A stretch of 11,857 nucleotides of DNA. Source: Syntrophomonadaceae bacterium (GTDB lineage: Bacteria > Bacillota > Dethiobacteria > DTU022). Every line of letters begins with the position of its first letter. Within the stretch, counting starts at the first letter, position 1. A model generated the notes under the pieces. The model ran no database searches. It saw only the letters and a program-made list of their open reading frames with translations, and was not told the DNA's origin. Of the stretch, positions 1-6,070 are shown in pieces. The stretch covers positions 1-11,857 of the forward strand of contig PXBM01000113.1 of assembly GCA_003566935.1 (NCBI GenBank), written 5' to 3'. The translations under genes and the position numbers were made by a program.

Positions 1-567
1 ATTTTGCACCGACCAATCGATAAAGATATTGCCATTGCTGTTGCGGAGGAAGGGGAGCGCAGCGGATTGCACGTCAGTCTCTTTATTGAAGATGATCTTT
101 ATGTTGGGAAAGAAACTGAGCAGTCTCGTTACTACCAATCCCTGGCCAAGATTGAAGTAAATGAAGTTGGCTCTCTGAGCAAATTTATGGAAAAACAGGA
201 TTCAAATCCGACCAAGATGAGTATCATCCGCTGGGACGGGACGCTTGATGCAACTGAAGAAAAACTTAAAAAAAGGTTCGGGTCAAAACTGTCTATTTTG
301 CAGTCCAGGCCTTATTTCCTGGAGATAACTGATAGCCGAGCAACAAAAGGCCAGACTCTGCGATGGTTTGCGGAAAGGGAAGGGATTAAACGCGAGGAGA
401 TAATCGCCTTTGGTGATGGACATAACGATCTGGACATGATCAGCTATGCCGGACTGGGCATAGCCGTATCCAATGCTCGTCCCGCGTTGTTGGAAATTGC
501 GGATTATATAACCACTTCTAATAATGAAGACGGGGTGGCCGCAGCCTTAGAACGCTTTGTAATCTAA
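1..567 (+). CDS. Cof-type HAD-superfamily phosphatase, 5'-truncated by the window
   Basis: This is the C-terminal part of a haloacid-dehalogenase-fold hydrolase of the Cof/YbiV type; such proteins dephosphorylate small phosphorylated metabolites such as sugar phosphates or flavin precursors in the cytoplasm, and the exact substrate cannot be read from sequence. The frame is open from base 1 (reading Ile-Leu-His-Arg-Pro), so the TTG at base 4 is very probably an internal Leu codon and the DxDGT nucleophile motif lies upstream. Of the 188 visible residues, the first ~110 look like the alpha/beta cap. They are followed by the HAD motif III lysine in ATKGQTLRWF (about residue 116) and the metal-binding motif IV GDGHNDLDMI (from residue 138). 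The tail matches the family ending (GIAVSNA, then DGVAAALERF). It ends 43 bases before rapZ with no terminator between, so the two are probably cotranscribed. Family assignment is firm, substrate unknown. Confidence 0.9.
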   Translation: MLHRPIDKDIAIAVAEEGERSGLHVSLFIEDDLYVGKETEQSRYYQSLAKIEVNEVGSLSKFMEKQDSNPTKMSIIRWDGTLDATEEKLKKRFGSKLSILQSRPYFLEITDSRATKGQTLRWFAEREGIKREEIIAFGDGHNDLDMISYAGLGIAVSNARPALLEIADYITTSNNEDGVAAALERFVI

Positions 568-610
568 AGGCCGGCGTTAATATTTAAAAAACACTGGAGG
601 TTATCCGGTA

Positions 611-1474
611 ATGAGTGAGAGGGACAAAATGCAGGTAGTATTAATCACGGGACTCTCCGGAGCAGGCAAAAGTCATGCCCTTAACTGTTTTGAGGATCTC
701 GGGTATTACTGTGTTGATAATATGCCTCCGACCCTGCTTCCCAAGTTTACCGATCTGTTCCTGCAGTCGGAGAATAAAAAAGTCGCCCTGGTTTGTGACA
801 TGCGTGGAGCTGCATTTTTTGAAGATCTTTTTGAGGCTTTGCAGGAACTGGAAAAGTGCCAGATCGATTATGAAATACTTTACCTGGTTGCCGAAGATAA
901 TGTGCTAATCAGGCGTTTTAAAGAAACGCGCCGTCGTCATCCCCTGGGAAATTTCAGTCTTCCTGAAGCAATAAAAAAAGAGCGAGAGGCTTTAAGCGAA
1001 CTGCGGGGAAAAGCCAGCCGGGAAATCGATACTTCCAACCTGAAACCCTGGGAATTAAAAGCTAAGATAGTTGAAATATTTGAGCCTGAACAGCGAGAAA
1101 AGAATATGCAGGTCCGTATCCTTTCTTTTGGCTTTAAATATGGTCTGCCCTCGCATGCTGACCTGGTTTTTGATGTTCGGTTTTTACCGAATCCTCATTA
1201 TGTTGATCACCTGAAAGAGCTGACCGGAGAAGATGAACAGGTTATAGAATACCTGTGGCGCTGGAATGAAACGTCTGCTTATTTTAACAAGGTAAAAGAC
1301 CTGCTCGATTTTTCAATACCCTATTATGTTAAAGAAGGGAAAACAAGCCTTGTTATCGCGGTTGGCTGTACCGGAGGGAAACATCGGTCGGTAATGCTGG
1401 CAGATGAATTAGGCCGGGCTCTTGGTGCACGCTTCAGCATCTCTGTAGAGCACCGGGATATCCGCAAAGGTTAA
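611..1474 (+). CDS. rapZ: RapZ/YvcJ-family nucleotide-binding protein
   Basis: P-loop NTPase of the RapZ (YvcJ) family, 287 aa, the usual length. In enterobacteria RapZ is an RNA-binding adaptor that controls the glmS-regulating small RNA GlmZ; in Bacillus the homologue YvcJ binds and hydrolyses nucleotides and affects competence. Which role applies here is not readable. Visible motifs: Walker A GLSGAGKS at residues 14-21, a Walker B-like strand VALVCDMRG near 58-66, the family blocks FGFKYGLPSHADLVFDVRFL and WNETSAYFN, and the C-terminal GCTGGKHRS at 252-260, in the domain linked to RNA or metabolite binding in RapZ. The ATG at 611 follows TGGAGG (595-600) by 10 bases. An internal ATG at 629 would leave a shorter N-terminus and has no better site. 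It lies 18 bases before whiA, where many Bacillota carry yvcK. Confidence 0.95.
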   Translation: MSERDKMQVVLITGLSGAGKSHALNCFEDLGYYCVDNMPPTLLPKFTDLFLQSENKKVALVCDMRGAAFFEDLFEALQELEKCQIDYEILYLVAEDNVLIRRFKETRRRHPLGNFSLPEAIKKEREALSELRGKASREIDTSNLKPWELKAKIVEIFEPEQREKNMQVRILSFGFKYGLPSHADLVFDVRFLPNPHYVDHLKELTGEDEQVIEYLWRWNETSAYFNKVKDLLDFSIPYYVKEGKTSLVIAVGCTGGKHRSVMLADELGRALGARFSISVEHRDIRKG

Positions 1475-1492
1475 CTGGAGGAGTAACTTAAA

Positions 1493-2440
1493 TTGTCTTT
1501 AACCATGCAGGTTAAACAAGAGTTGACCAGGTTTGAAGATTCCCTGACCTGCTGTGACTCCTGGGAATTAAAAGCTTTTTTGCTCAGAAGTGGTTATTAC
1601 ACCATTGGTCGTAATAACCATGTTCTAAGTATTATAGTAGATCATTATGCAGTTGCCCGCAGACTATTTAACCTGCTGCGGAAGGCTGGAGTATCCTCAC
1701 CTTCCATATTACGGCAGCAGGAAAAGCGGCTGCGAAAAAATCGGTTCCTTGTTTCAGTATACGGGCAGGATCAGCTTGATGCCCTGCTGGTCTATCTTGA
1801 CTTGAAAGAAGCAGAAAAACAATTAAGCCTGCCCCGTAAACTTATAGCTGTGCCCAGGCGGCTTTGCTGTAAAAAATCAGTATTACGGGGTGCTTTCCTG
1901 GTGGGTGGCAGTATCAGTGTTTCAAGGCAATCGGGTTATCACCTGGAAATAAGCTGCAACAGCATTGATGATGCCCGGGTTTATCAAAAAACGCTCCAGT
2001 CTTTTGAACTTAACCCTCTGCTTAGAAAAAGAAAAGAGCTTGTCTTCCTTTATCTGAAAAATGCTGAGGCAATTGCCGATTTTCTTAGAATTATTGGTGC
2101 CGGCAATACCCTGCTGCAGATCGAAAGTTTGCGGGTTGTCAACAGTATGCGTAACAGGGTCAACCGTCTCGTTAACTGTGAAACTGCAAACCTGGAAAAA
2201 ACTGTAGCATCTGCTCACCAACAGCTTGAGACCATTGATCAGGTTGAGCGCCTGGTCGGTCTGGACAACCTCACTTCAACCCTGCGGGAAGCAGCCCTGC
2301 TGCGAAGAAGTAACCCGGAAGCATCTTTAAAGGAGCTGGGCGAACTGGTCAACCCCCCGGTTAGCAAGTCTGCCATGAGCAGTCGCTTCAGGCAGCTTGA
2401 AAAAGTGCTGGCAAAAAAGGGAGTCGGGAACCGGGATTAA
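1493..2440 (+). CDS. whiA: WhiA, DNA-binding regulator of division/sporulation genes
   Basis: WhiA combines a degenerate LAGLIDADG homing-endonuclease fold with a C-terminal helix-turn-helix. In actinomycetes it activates sporulation septation genes; in Bacillus it affects cell division and chromosome segregation. The protein is 315 aa, within the family range. Key blocks: LRGAFLVGGSISV at 131-143 followed by GYHLEIS at 148-154 (the LAGLIDADG-like core), NRVNRLVNCETANLEKT at 221-237, and the helix-turn-helix ASLKELGELVNPPVSKSAMS at 277-296. The start is TTG at 1493, chosen because CTGGAGGAG at 1475-1483 sits just upstream and the resulting N-terminus (MSLTMQVKQEL) aligns with known WhiA starts such as MSFASETKKEL. 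The ATG at 1505 would remove conserved residues. It is probably cotranscribed with rapZ. No inactivating change is visible. Confidence 0.95.
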   Translation: MSLTMQVKQELTRFEDSLTCCDSWELKAFLLRSGYYTIGRNNHVLSIIVDHYAVARRLFNLLRKAGVSSPSILRQQEKRLRKNRFLVSVYGQDQLDALLVYLDLKEAEKQLSLPRKLIAVPRRLCCKKSVLRGAFLVGGSISVSRQSGYHLEISCNSIDDARVYQKTLQSFELNPLLRKRKELVFLYLKNAEAIADFLRIIGAGNTLLQIESLRVVNSMRNRVNRLVNCETANLEKTVASAHQQLETIDQVERLVGLDNLTSTLREAALLRRSNPEASLKELGELVNPPVSKSAMSSRFRQLEKVLAKKGVGNRD

Positions 2441-2446
2441 ACGAAT

Positions 2447-2455
2447 TGCTATAAT
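2447..2455 (+). promoter_or_regulatory. Possible extended -10 promoter upstream of rpoN
   Basis: TGCTATAAT is a perfect TGn extended -10 with consensus TATAAT at 2450-2455, directly after the whiA stop. No good -35 hexamer is found 16-18 bases upstream (GGAACC at 2427-2432), which extended -10 promoters can tolerate. The expected start would be near 2461-2463, giving rpoN a leader of about 200 nt that contains the inverted repeat. It may also be a chance match in A+T-rich DNA. Confidence 0.4.
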
Positions 2456-2462
2456 AGAATAG

Positions 2463-2474
2463 TTGCTATAGCAA
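2463..2474. repeat. Perfect 12-base palindrome, possible operator
   Basis: TTGCTATAGCAA is its own reverse complement. Its first eight bases, TTGCTATA, also occur at 2446-2453, 17 bases upstream and overlapping the candidate -10 box. A palindrome at the predicted transcription start with a half-copy over the promoter is what an operator would look like, but no regulator can be named. It is also too short for a firm claim. Confidence 0.35.
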
Positions 2475-2538
2475 AAATCATGCCATTATTCGGTATTGGC
2501 AGCAGGATTTATAAGATATATAGCGAAAATAACATTAA

Positions 2539-2615
2539 GGGACGTACCTGTATCGTCACATGAAACTCAGGGTATGCTGATAAGAAATTAATATGTGACA
2601 ATATAGATGCGTCCC
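2539..2615. repeat. Long imperfect inverted repeat, REP/REPIN- or MITE-like
   Basis: Arms 2539-2561 and 2593-2615 (23 nt each) are inverted copies separated by 31 bases. Each arm has the outer block GGGACG and the inner block GTCACAT when read inward. As RNA the pairing gives 19 Watson-Crick pairs, 2 G-U wobbles and 2 mismatches. Two inverted GGGACG...GTCACA units around a short spacer match the layout of REPIN elements moved by REP-associated tyrosine transposases. From memory, similar GGGACG/TGTCACA palindromes recur in clostridial genomes, but this was not checked. It is not a normal terminator: the loop is long and the T run begins 11 bases after the stem. Confidence 0.7.
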
Positions 2616-2648
2616 GCGTTGTCAAATTTTTTACTTAGATTTACTTCC

Positions 2649-2655
2649 TGGAGGG
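2649..2655 (+). promoter_or_regulatory. rpoN ribosome binding site
   Basis: The sequence TGGAGGG lies 7 bases before the TTG at 2663. It supports that non-ATG start, which also gives the expected sigma-54 N-terminus. Confidence 0.7.
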
Positions 2656-2662
2656 TTCTAAC

Positions 2663-4081
2663 TTGAAGCTTGATTATAATCTTAAGCTCGAACAGACTCA
2701 AAAATTAATTATGACTCCCGAGCTAAAACTGGCCATAACCCTCCTGCAATATTCTGCCCAAGAGCTTCAGGAACATGTTGAGGATGCCCTGCTCAGTAAT
2801 CCTGCCCTCGAGGTAATGGAGCAAAAGGAATCCGAGAAAGATGGGGAAGCTGAAAATATTGATGAAAGCTCTCCAGAAAAAAACCAGGAGGATGAATTTC
2901 CCTGGGAAGAATATTTTCGTGATATGGGTATGGATTCCTCCTTTCATTCTTCGGGTAAACCAGCAGATAAATCTGAATATCAGTCTGCCATCGAAAACTG
3001 TGCTGGTACTGAAGGTTCCATGGTTGAGGATTTGCTCGGTCAACTGCGCCTTCTATCTCTAAAAAGCCGCCAATATAACATTGCTGCTTTCCTGGCGGGA
3101 AACCTTGACCAGAATGGGTACCTGCAGGGAGAACCGGAAGAAATTGCTTCCGCCCTGGGTGTCAATATGAAAGAGCTGGAAGAGGGTCTGCGCATTTTGC
3201 AGAAACTTGAGCCAGCCGGTATAGGTTGTAGAAATCTGCAGGAATGCCTGATGCTGCAATTGACCAGGCTTGATTCACCACCATCGCTGGCACTCGATAT
3301 CGTTAACCACTATCTGCCGGCTGCTGCTGACGGTCGCTACCATTATATCGCTTCAAGACTTGACTGCCCTGAGGAGGTAGTGCAGGAAACGGTTGAATTT
3401 ATACGTACCTTGAATCCCAAGCCAGGCTCTGTTTTTGGGGAAGGGGAGAAAACCCGTTATATAATTCCCGATGTGATAGTCGAAAAAGTTGAGGATCATT
3501 ATGTAATTATGGGTAATGACAGCAGTATACCCCAACTGACCATCAGCCCCTTTTACCAGAAGATGCTAAAAAGCAATGCCCAGGATGAGCAGCTGACTAC
3601 ATTTGTCAAGAATAAAATTGAAAAGGCTTTTTGGTTAATACGCAGTATAGAGCAAAGGCGAGAAACCCTCTACAAGGTTTCCCAGAAAATTGTTGATATA
3701 CAAAAACCCTTCCTTGATCACGGTATAAAGAAATTAAAGCCGTTAACCCTGAAAGAAGTTGCCGTCGATGTGGGTGTTCATGAATCCACTGTCAGCAGGG
3801 CGACTGCAAACAAGTATATTCAAACACCACGGGGGCTCTTCCCCTTGAAATTTTTCTTTTCAAGCGGCCTGTCAGGAACGGGAGGCACTGATCATTCCTC
3901 GCACAGTATCAAAACATATATCAGGGAAATGGTGGAAGAGGAGAATCCGGCTAGGCCGCTCAGTGACCAGCGCCTGGTTGAGCTTTTAAAAAAGAGCGAT
4001 ATTGAAATATCCAGGCGAACAGTGGCTAAATACCGGGAAGAACTATCTATTCCCGCGTCATACAAGCGGAAAAAAAAATAG
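2663..4081 (+). CDS. rpoN: RNA polymerase sigma-54 factor RpoN (SigL)
   Basis: Sigma-54 directs RNA polymerase to -24/-12 promoters and needs an ATP-dependent enhancer-binding activator. The protein is 472 aa, typical for the family. Region I (about 1-50) is the Gln/Leu-rich activator-response segment (LKLEQTQKLIMTPELKLAI). A strongly acidic region II with little conserved sequence follows to about residue 95. Then come the core-binding domain, a helix-turn-helix around 362-380 (TLKEVAVDVGVHESTVSRA) and the RpoN box SRRTVAKYRE at 450-459, which reads the -24 element; the family form is usually ARRTVAKYRE, so only the first residue differs. The start is TTG at 2663. The gene precedes pgk by 21 bases, with no terminator between them. 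In several clostridia rpoN precedes cggR–gapA–pgk; here that pair is missing. No sigma-54 promoter was found for any gene in the window, so what it controls is not visible here. Confidence 0.97.
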   Translation: MKLDYNLKLEQTQKLIMTPELKLAITLLQYSAQELQEHVEDALLSNPALEVMEQKESEKDGEAENIDESSPEKNQEDEFPWEEYFRDMGMDSSFHSSGKPADKSEYQSAIENCAGTEGSMVEDLLGQLRLLSLKSRQYNIAAFLAGNLDQNGYLQGEPEEIASALGVNMKELEEGLRILQKLEPAGIGCRNLQECLMLQLTRLDSPPSLALDIVNHYLPAAADGRYHYIASRLDCPEEVVQETVEFIRTLNPKPGSVFGEGEKTRYIIPDVIVEKVEDHYVIMGNDSSIPQLTISPFYQKMLKSNAQDEQLTTFVKNKIEKAFWLIRSIEQRRETLYKVSQKIVDIQKPFLDHGIKKLKPLTLKEVAVDVGVHESTVSRATANKYIQTPRGLFPLKFFFSSGLSGTGGTDHSSHSIKTYIREMVEEENPARPLSDQRLVELLKKSDIEISRRTVAKYREELSIPASYKRKKK

Positions 4082-4087
4082 GCGTTT

Positions 4088-4095
4088 GGGTGGTG
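4088..4095 (+). promoter_or_regulatory. pgk ribosome binding site
   Basis: GGGTGGTG, a near match to AGGAGGTG, ends 7 bases before the TTG at 4103. It lies inside the 21-base rpoN–pgk gap and decides the pgk start, as no ATG is available there. Confidence 0.6.
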
Positions 4096-4102
4096 TAATA
4101 GT

Positions 4103-5287
4103 TTGTTTGAAAAAAAGAGCGTAGAGGATGTTGAAGTTAAAGGGAAAAAGGTGTTGATGAGAGTAGATTTTAATGTCCCGCTGGATGCAGGCCAGGTTCG
4201 TGACGACAGCCGAATAAAGGCGGCCATCCCGACAATTAAAATGCTGCTATCAGGCGGGGCGCGGCTGGCCCTTGCTTCGCACCTTGGTCGTCCCAAGGGT
4301 AAGTATGCAGAAGATCTGGTGATGGATCCCATAGCGGAAAGATTGTCCGCTCTGCTTGGAAAAAAAGTACGCAAGCTCGACAGTTCTGCCGGGACGGAAG
4401 TGAAAACAGCAATAGAGCAGATCAGTGACGGGGACCTGTTGGTGCTGGAAAACCTGCGCTTTGAAAAAGGTGAAGAAGAGAACGATCCCGCCTATGCAAA
4501 ACAGCTGGCTGAGCCATTTGATCTTTTTGTTAACGATGCATTCGGTACTGCCCACCGGGCCCATGCTTCAACTGCCGGTGTCGCTGCCTATCTCCCGGCT
4601 GTTGCCGGGTTGCTGATGAAAAAAGAAATAGAAGAACTGTCCAACTGCCTGGAAAACCCGCGGCGCCCGATGAGCGCGATTCTCGGCGGGGCTAAAGTCT
4701 CGGATAAGATCAATGTAATTAAGCGCTTTTTAACCCTGGCCGACAACCTCCTGGTCGGAGGCGGTATGGCCAATACATTTTTGGCTGCTAAAGGGCACAA
4801 AATGGGTGCCTCTTTCTATGAAAAAGACCTGCTTGAAGAAGCTGCCGAATTGATCAAAGAAGCGGATCAGAGCAGGTGCCGGCTGATGCTGCCCCTTGAT
4901 TTAGCCGTAACAAAAGAACTGAAACCCGGCAGCTATTCCGAGGTTATGACTCCTTCCGATATAGACGGTGAATGGAAGGCAGTAGATATTGGACCTGAAA
5001 CAGCAGCGCTGTTCAGTGATCAGTTGGAACAGTCTGAAATGATTGTCTGGAATGGGCCCCTTGGTGTCTTTGAGGTGCCTCCTTTTGATAACGGGACAGA
5101 GATAGTTGCCGAGGCGGTAGCTTCCAGCGGAGCATATTCTGTTATCGGCGGAGGGGACCTGGTTGCCGCCCTTGAAGGACTGGGTATGTCCGGTGAAATT
5201 AGCTTTATTTCGACCGGCGGCGGGGCGACCCTGGAGTTCTGGGAAGGTAAGGAATTGCCCGGAATCACGGCTTTGCAGGACAAATAA
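4103..5287 (+). CDS. pgk: Phosphoglycerate kinase
   Basis: Catalyses 1,3-bisphosphoglycerate + ADP to 3-phosphoglycerate + ATP in cytoplasmic glycolysis, reversible in gluconeogenesis. The protein is 394 aa, as in other bacteria. Substrate-site residues are in VDFNVPL (21-27), HLGRPKG (60-66), LENLRF (115-120) and NDAFGTAHRAHAS (144-156). Nucleotide-domain motifs are GGAKVSDKI (195-203), VGGGMANTFLAAKG (218-231), VWNGPLGVFE (315-324), GGGDLVAALE (349-358) and ISTGGGATLEFWEGKELPG (369-387). The residue after GGGD is Leu353, where Ser or Thr is common; the other signatures are intact. The start is TTG at 4103, giving MFEKKSVEDVEVKGK, which matches the Bacillus N-terminus MNKKTLKDIDVKGK. It sits 21 bases after rpoN and 15 bases before tpiA. 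No gapA precedes it, so the substrate-forming dehydrogenase must be encoded elsewhere. Confidence 0.97.
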   Translation: MFEKKSVEDVEVKGKKVLMRVDFNVPLDAGQVRDDSRIKAAIPTIKMLLSGGARLALASHLGRPKGKYAEDLVMDPIAERLSALLGKKVRKLDSSAGTEVKTAIEQISDGDLLVLENLRFEKGEEENDPAYAKQLAEPFDLFVNDAFGTAHRAHASTAGVAAYLPAVAGLLMKKEIEELSNCLENPRRPMSAILGGAKVSDKINVIKRFLTLADNLLVGGGMANTFLAAKGHKMGASFYEKDLLEEAAELIKEADQSRCRLMLPLDLAVTKELKPGSYSEVMTPSDIDGEWKAVDIGPETAALFSDQLEQSEMIVWNGPLGVFEVPPFDNGTEIVAEAVASSGAYSVIGGGDLVAALEGLGMSGEISFISTGGGATLEFWEGKELPGITALQDK

Positions 5288-5288
5288 A

Positions 5289-5296
5289 TGGGGGAA
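5289..5296 (+). promoter_or_regulatory. tpiA ribosome binding site that sets the start at 5303
   Basis: TGGGGGAA lies 6 bases before ATG 5303. It overlaps the upstream in-frame ATG at 5288, so that ATG has no ribosome binding site at usable distance and is probably not the start. Confidence 0.65.
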
Positions 5297-5302
5297 TATA
5301 TT

Positions 5303-6070
5303 ATGAATATGATCATTGCCGCTAACTGGAAAATGCATAAAACAGCTGCGGAAACTGCATCTTTCTGCCTGGATATCCGGCAAAGGGAGGATCAGTTTAA
5401 GGACATTGAAGTTTTGATCTGCCCGCCATTTACAGCGCTTTCAGCAGCAGCTGTAGAGCTAAAAGGTAGCAAGGTTAAGCTGGGAGCCCAGAATATGCAC
5501 TGGGAGCCAAAAGGCGCGCAAACCGGAGAAATTTCTGCCGGAATGCTGAAAGAATTTGGTGTTGAATATGTCATTCTCGGTCATTCCGAGAGACGACACT
5601 TAATGGGGGAAGATAACAGCCGGATCAGGTCTAAGGTTGAAGCCGCTTTTCAAAACAACTTAAAACCTATTCTTTGTGTCGGAGAAACGGAAGACCAACG
5701 GGAAAAGGGTATTACTGAACAAGTTCTTGAAGAGCAGCTCTCCGGAGCTTTAAAAGATTTAGAGGTAGACAGGCCGGAAGACCTGGTTGTTGCCTATGAA
5801 CCGGTCTGGGCGATCGGTACGGGTAAAGCTGCTTCGGCCGACGATGCAGAGCGGGCCTCACAACATATTAAAAAGTGCCTGACAGAGCTGTTACCTGCAG
5901 GTGGTGCAGAGAAAGTAAGAATCCAGTACGGAGGAAGTGTAAAGGCGGAAAATATTGTAGAGTTTGTGTCTTCGCCGGCAGTGCACGGGGCCCTGGTCGG
6001 TGGAGCGAGCCTTGAAGTTGCCTCATTCAGCAGCCTGGTTGAAGCTGCCGGAAAGGCGGTAAGTAATTGA
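5303..6070 (+). CDS. tpiA: Triose-phosphate isomerase
   Basis: Interconverts dihydroxyacetone phosphate and glyceraldehyde 3-phosphate (TIM barrel, usually dimeric, cytoplasmic). With the start at 5303 the protein is 255 aa, normal for the family. Catalytic residues are all visible: Lys10 in AANWKMHK, His94 in ILGHSERR and Glu166 in AYEPVWAIGTGK, whose following residues form the flexible loop 6. The phosphate-binding YGGSV is at 209-213. Start choice: an in-frame ATG at 5288 adds five residues (MGEYI) not typical of the family, while ATG 5303 has TGGGGGAA at proper spacing and gives MNMIIAANWKMHK. ATG 5309 is a less likely alternative. Its stop TGA overlaps the gpmI start codon (TTGA at 6067-6070), a sign of translational coupling. 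Confidence 0.96.
   Translation: MNMIIAANWKMHKTAAETASFCLDIRQREDQFKDIEVLICPPFTALSAAAVELKGSKVKLGAQNMHWEPKGAQTGEISAGMLKEFGVEYVILGHSERRHLMGEDNSRIRSKVEAAFQNNLKPILCVGETEDQREKGITEQVLEEQLSGALKDLEVDRPEDLVVAYEPVWAIGTGKAASADDAERASQHIKKCLTELLPAGGAEKVRIQYGGSVKAENIVEFVSSPAVHGALVGGASLEVASFSSLVEAAGKAVSN
6053..6060 (+). promoter_or_regulatory. gpmI ribosome binding site inside the tpiA 3' end
   Basis: AAGGCGGT differs from AAGGAGGT at one base and ends 6 bases before the TTG at 6067. It is embedded in the last codons of tpiA. Confidence 0.6.

Larger units (their letters stand above)
2441..2662. other. 222-base whiA–rpoN spacer
   Basis: No credible gene lies here; the longest + strand frame from an ATG is 27 codons (2480-2563) with no ribosome binding site. 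The spacer holds an extended -10 box (2447-2455), a 12-base palindrome (2463-2474), a long imperfect inverted repeat (2539-2615), a T run (2627-2632) and the rpoN ribosome binding site (2649-2655). It is more A+T-rich than the flanking genes. I see no clear rho-independent terminator for the whiA transcript. Confidence 0.8.

Noticed and set aside
1922..2221. Antisense reading frames opposite whiA, rpoN, pgk, tpiA, gpmI, eno and rnr
   Set aside because: They lie wholly opposite strongly conserved genes, show no recognisable motif and have composition expected of the complement of coding DNA.
2480..2563. 27-codon ORF in the whiA–rpoN spacer
   Set aside because: No ribosome binding site, no motif, and its end runs into the left arm of the inverted repeat.
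2539..2632. Rho-independent terminator of whiA
   Set aside because: The stem has a 31-nt loop and internal mismatches, and the T run begins 11 bases after the stem, so it does not fit a standard terminator.
2441..2662. Sigma-54 (-24/-12) promoter upstream of rpoN
   Set aside because: TTGGCAG occurs in the spacer, but no GC at the required -12 spacing follows it.
3961..4102. Dedicated pgk promoter at the end of rpoN
   Set aside because: TTGAGC at 3978-3983 has no matching -10 at 16-18 bases; nothing better was found by eye.
5288..5302. Upstream ATG start for tpiA
   Set aside because: The ribosome binding site overlaps it, and the added residues MGEYI do not fit the family N-terminus.
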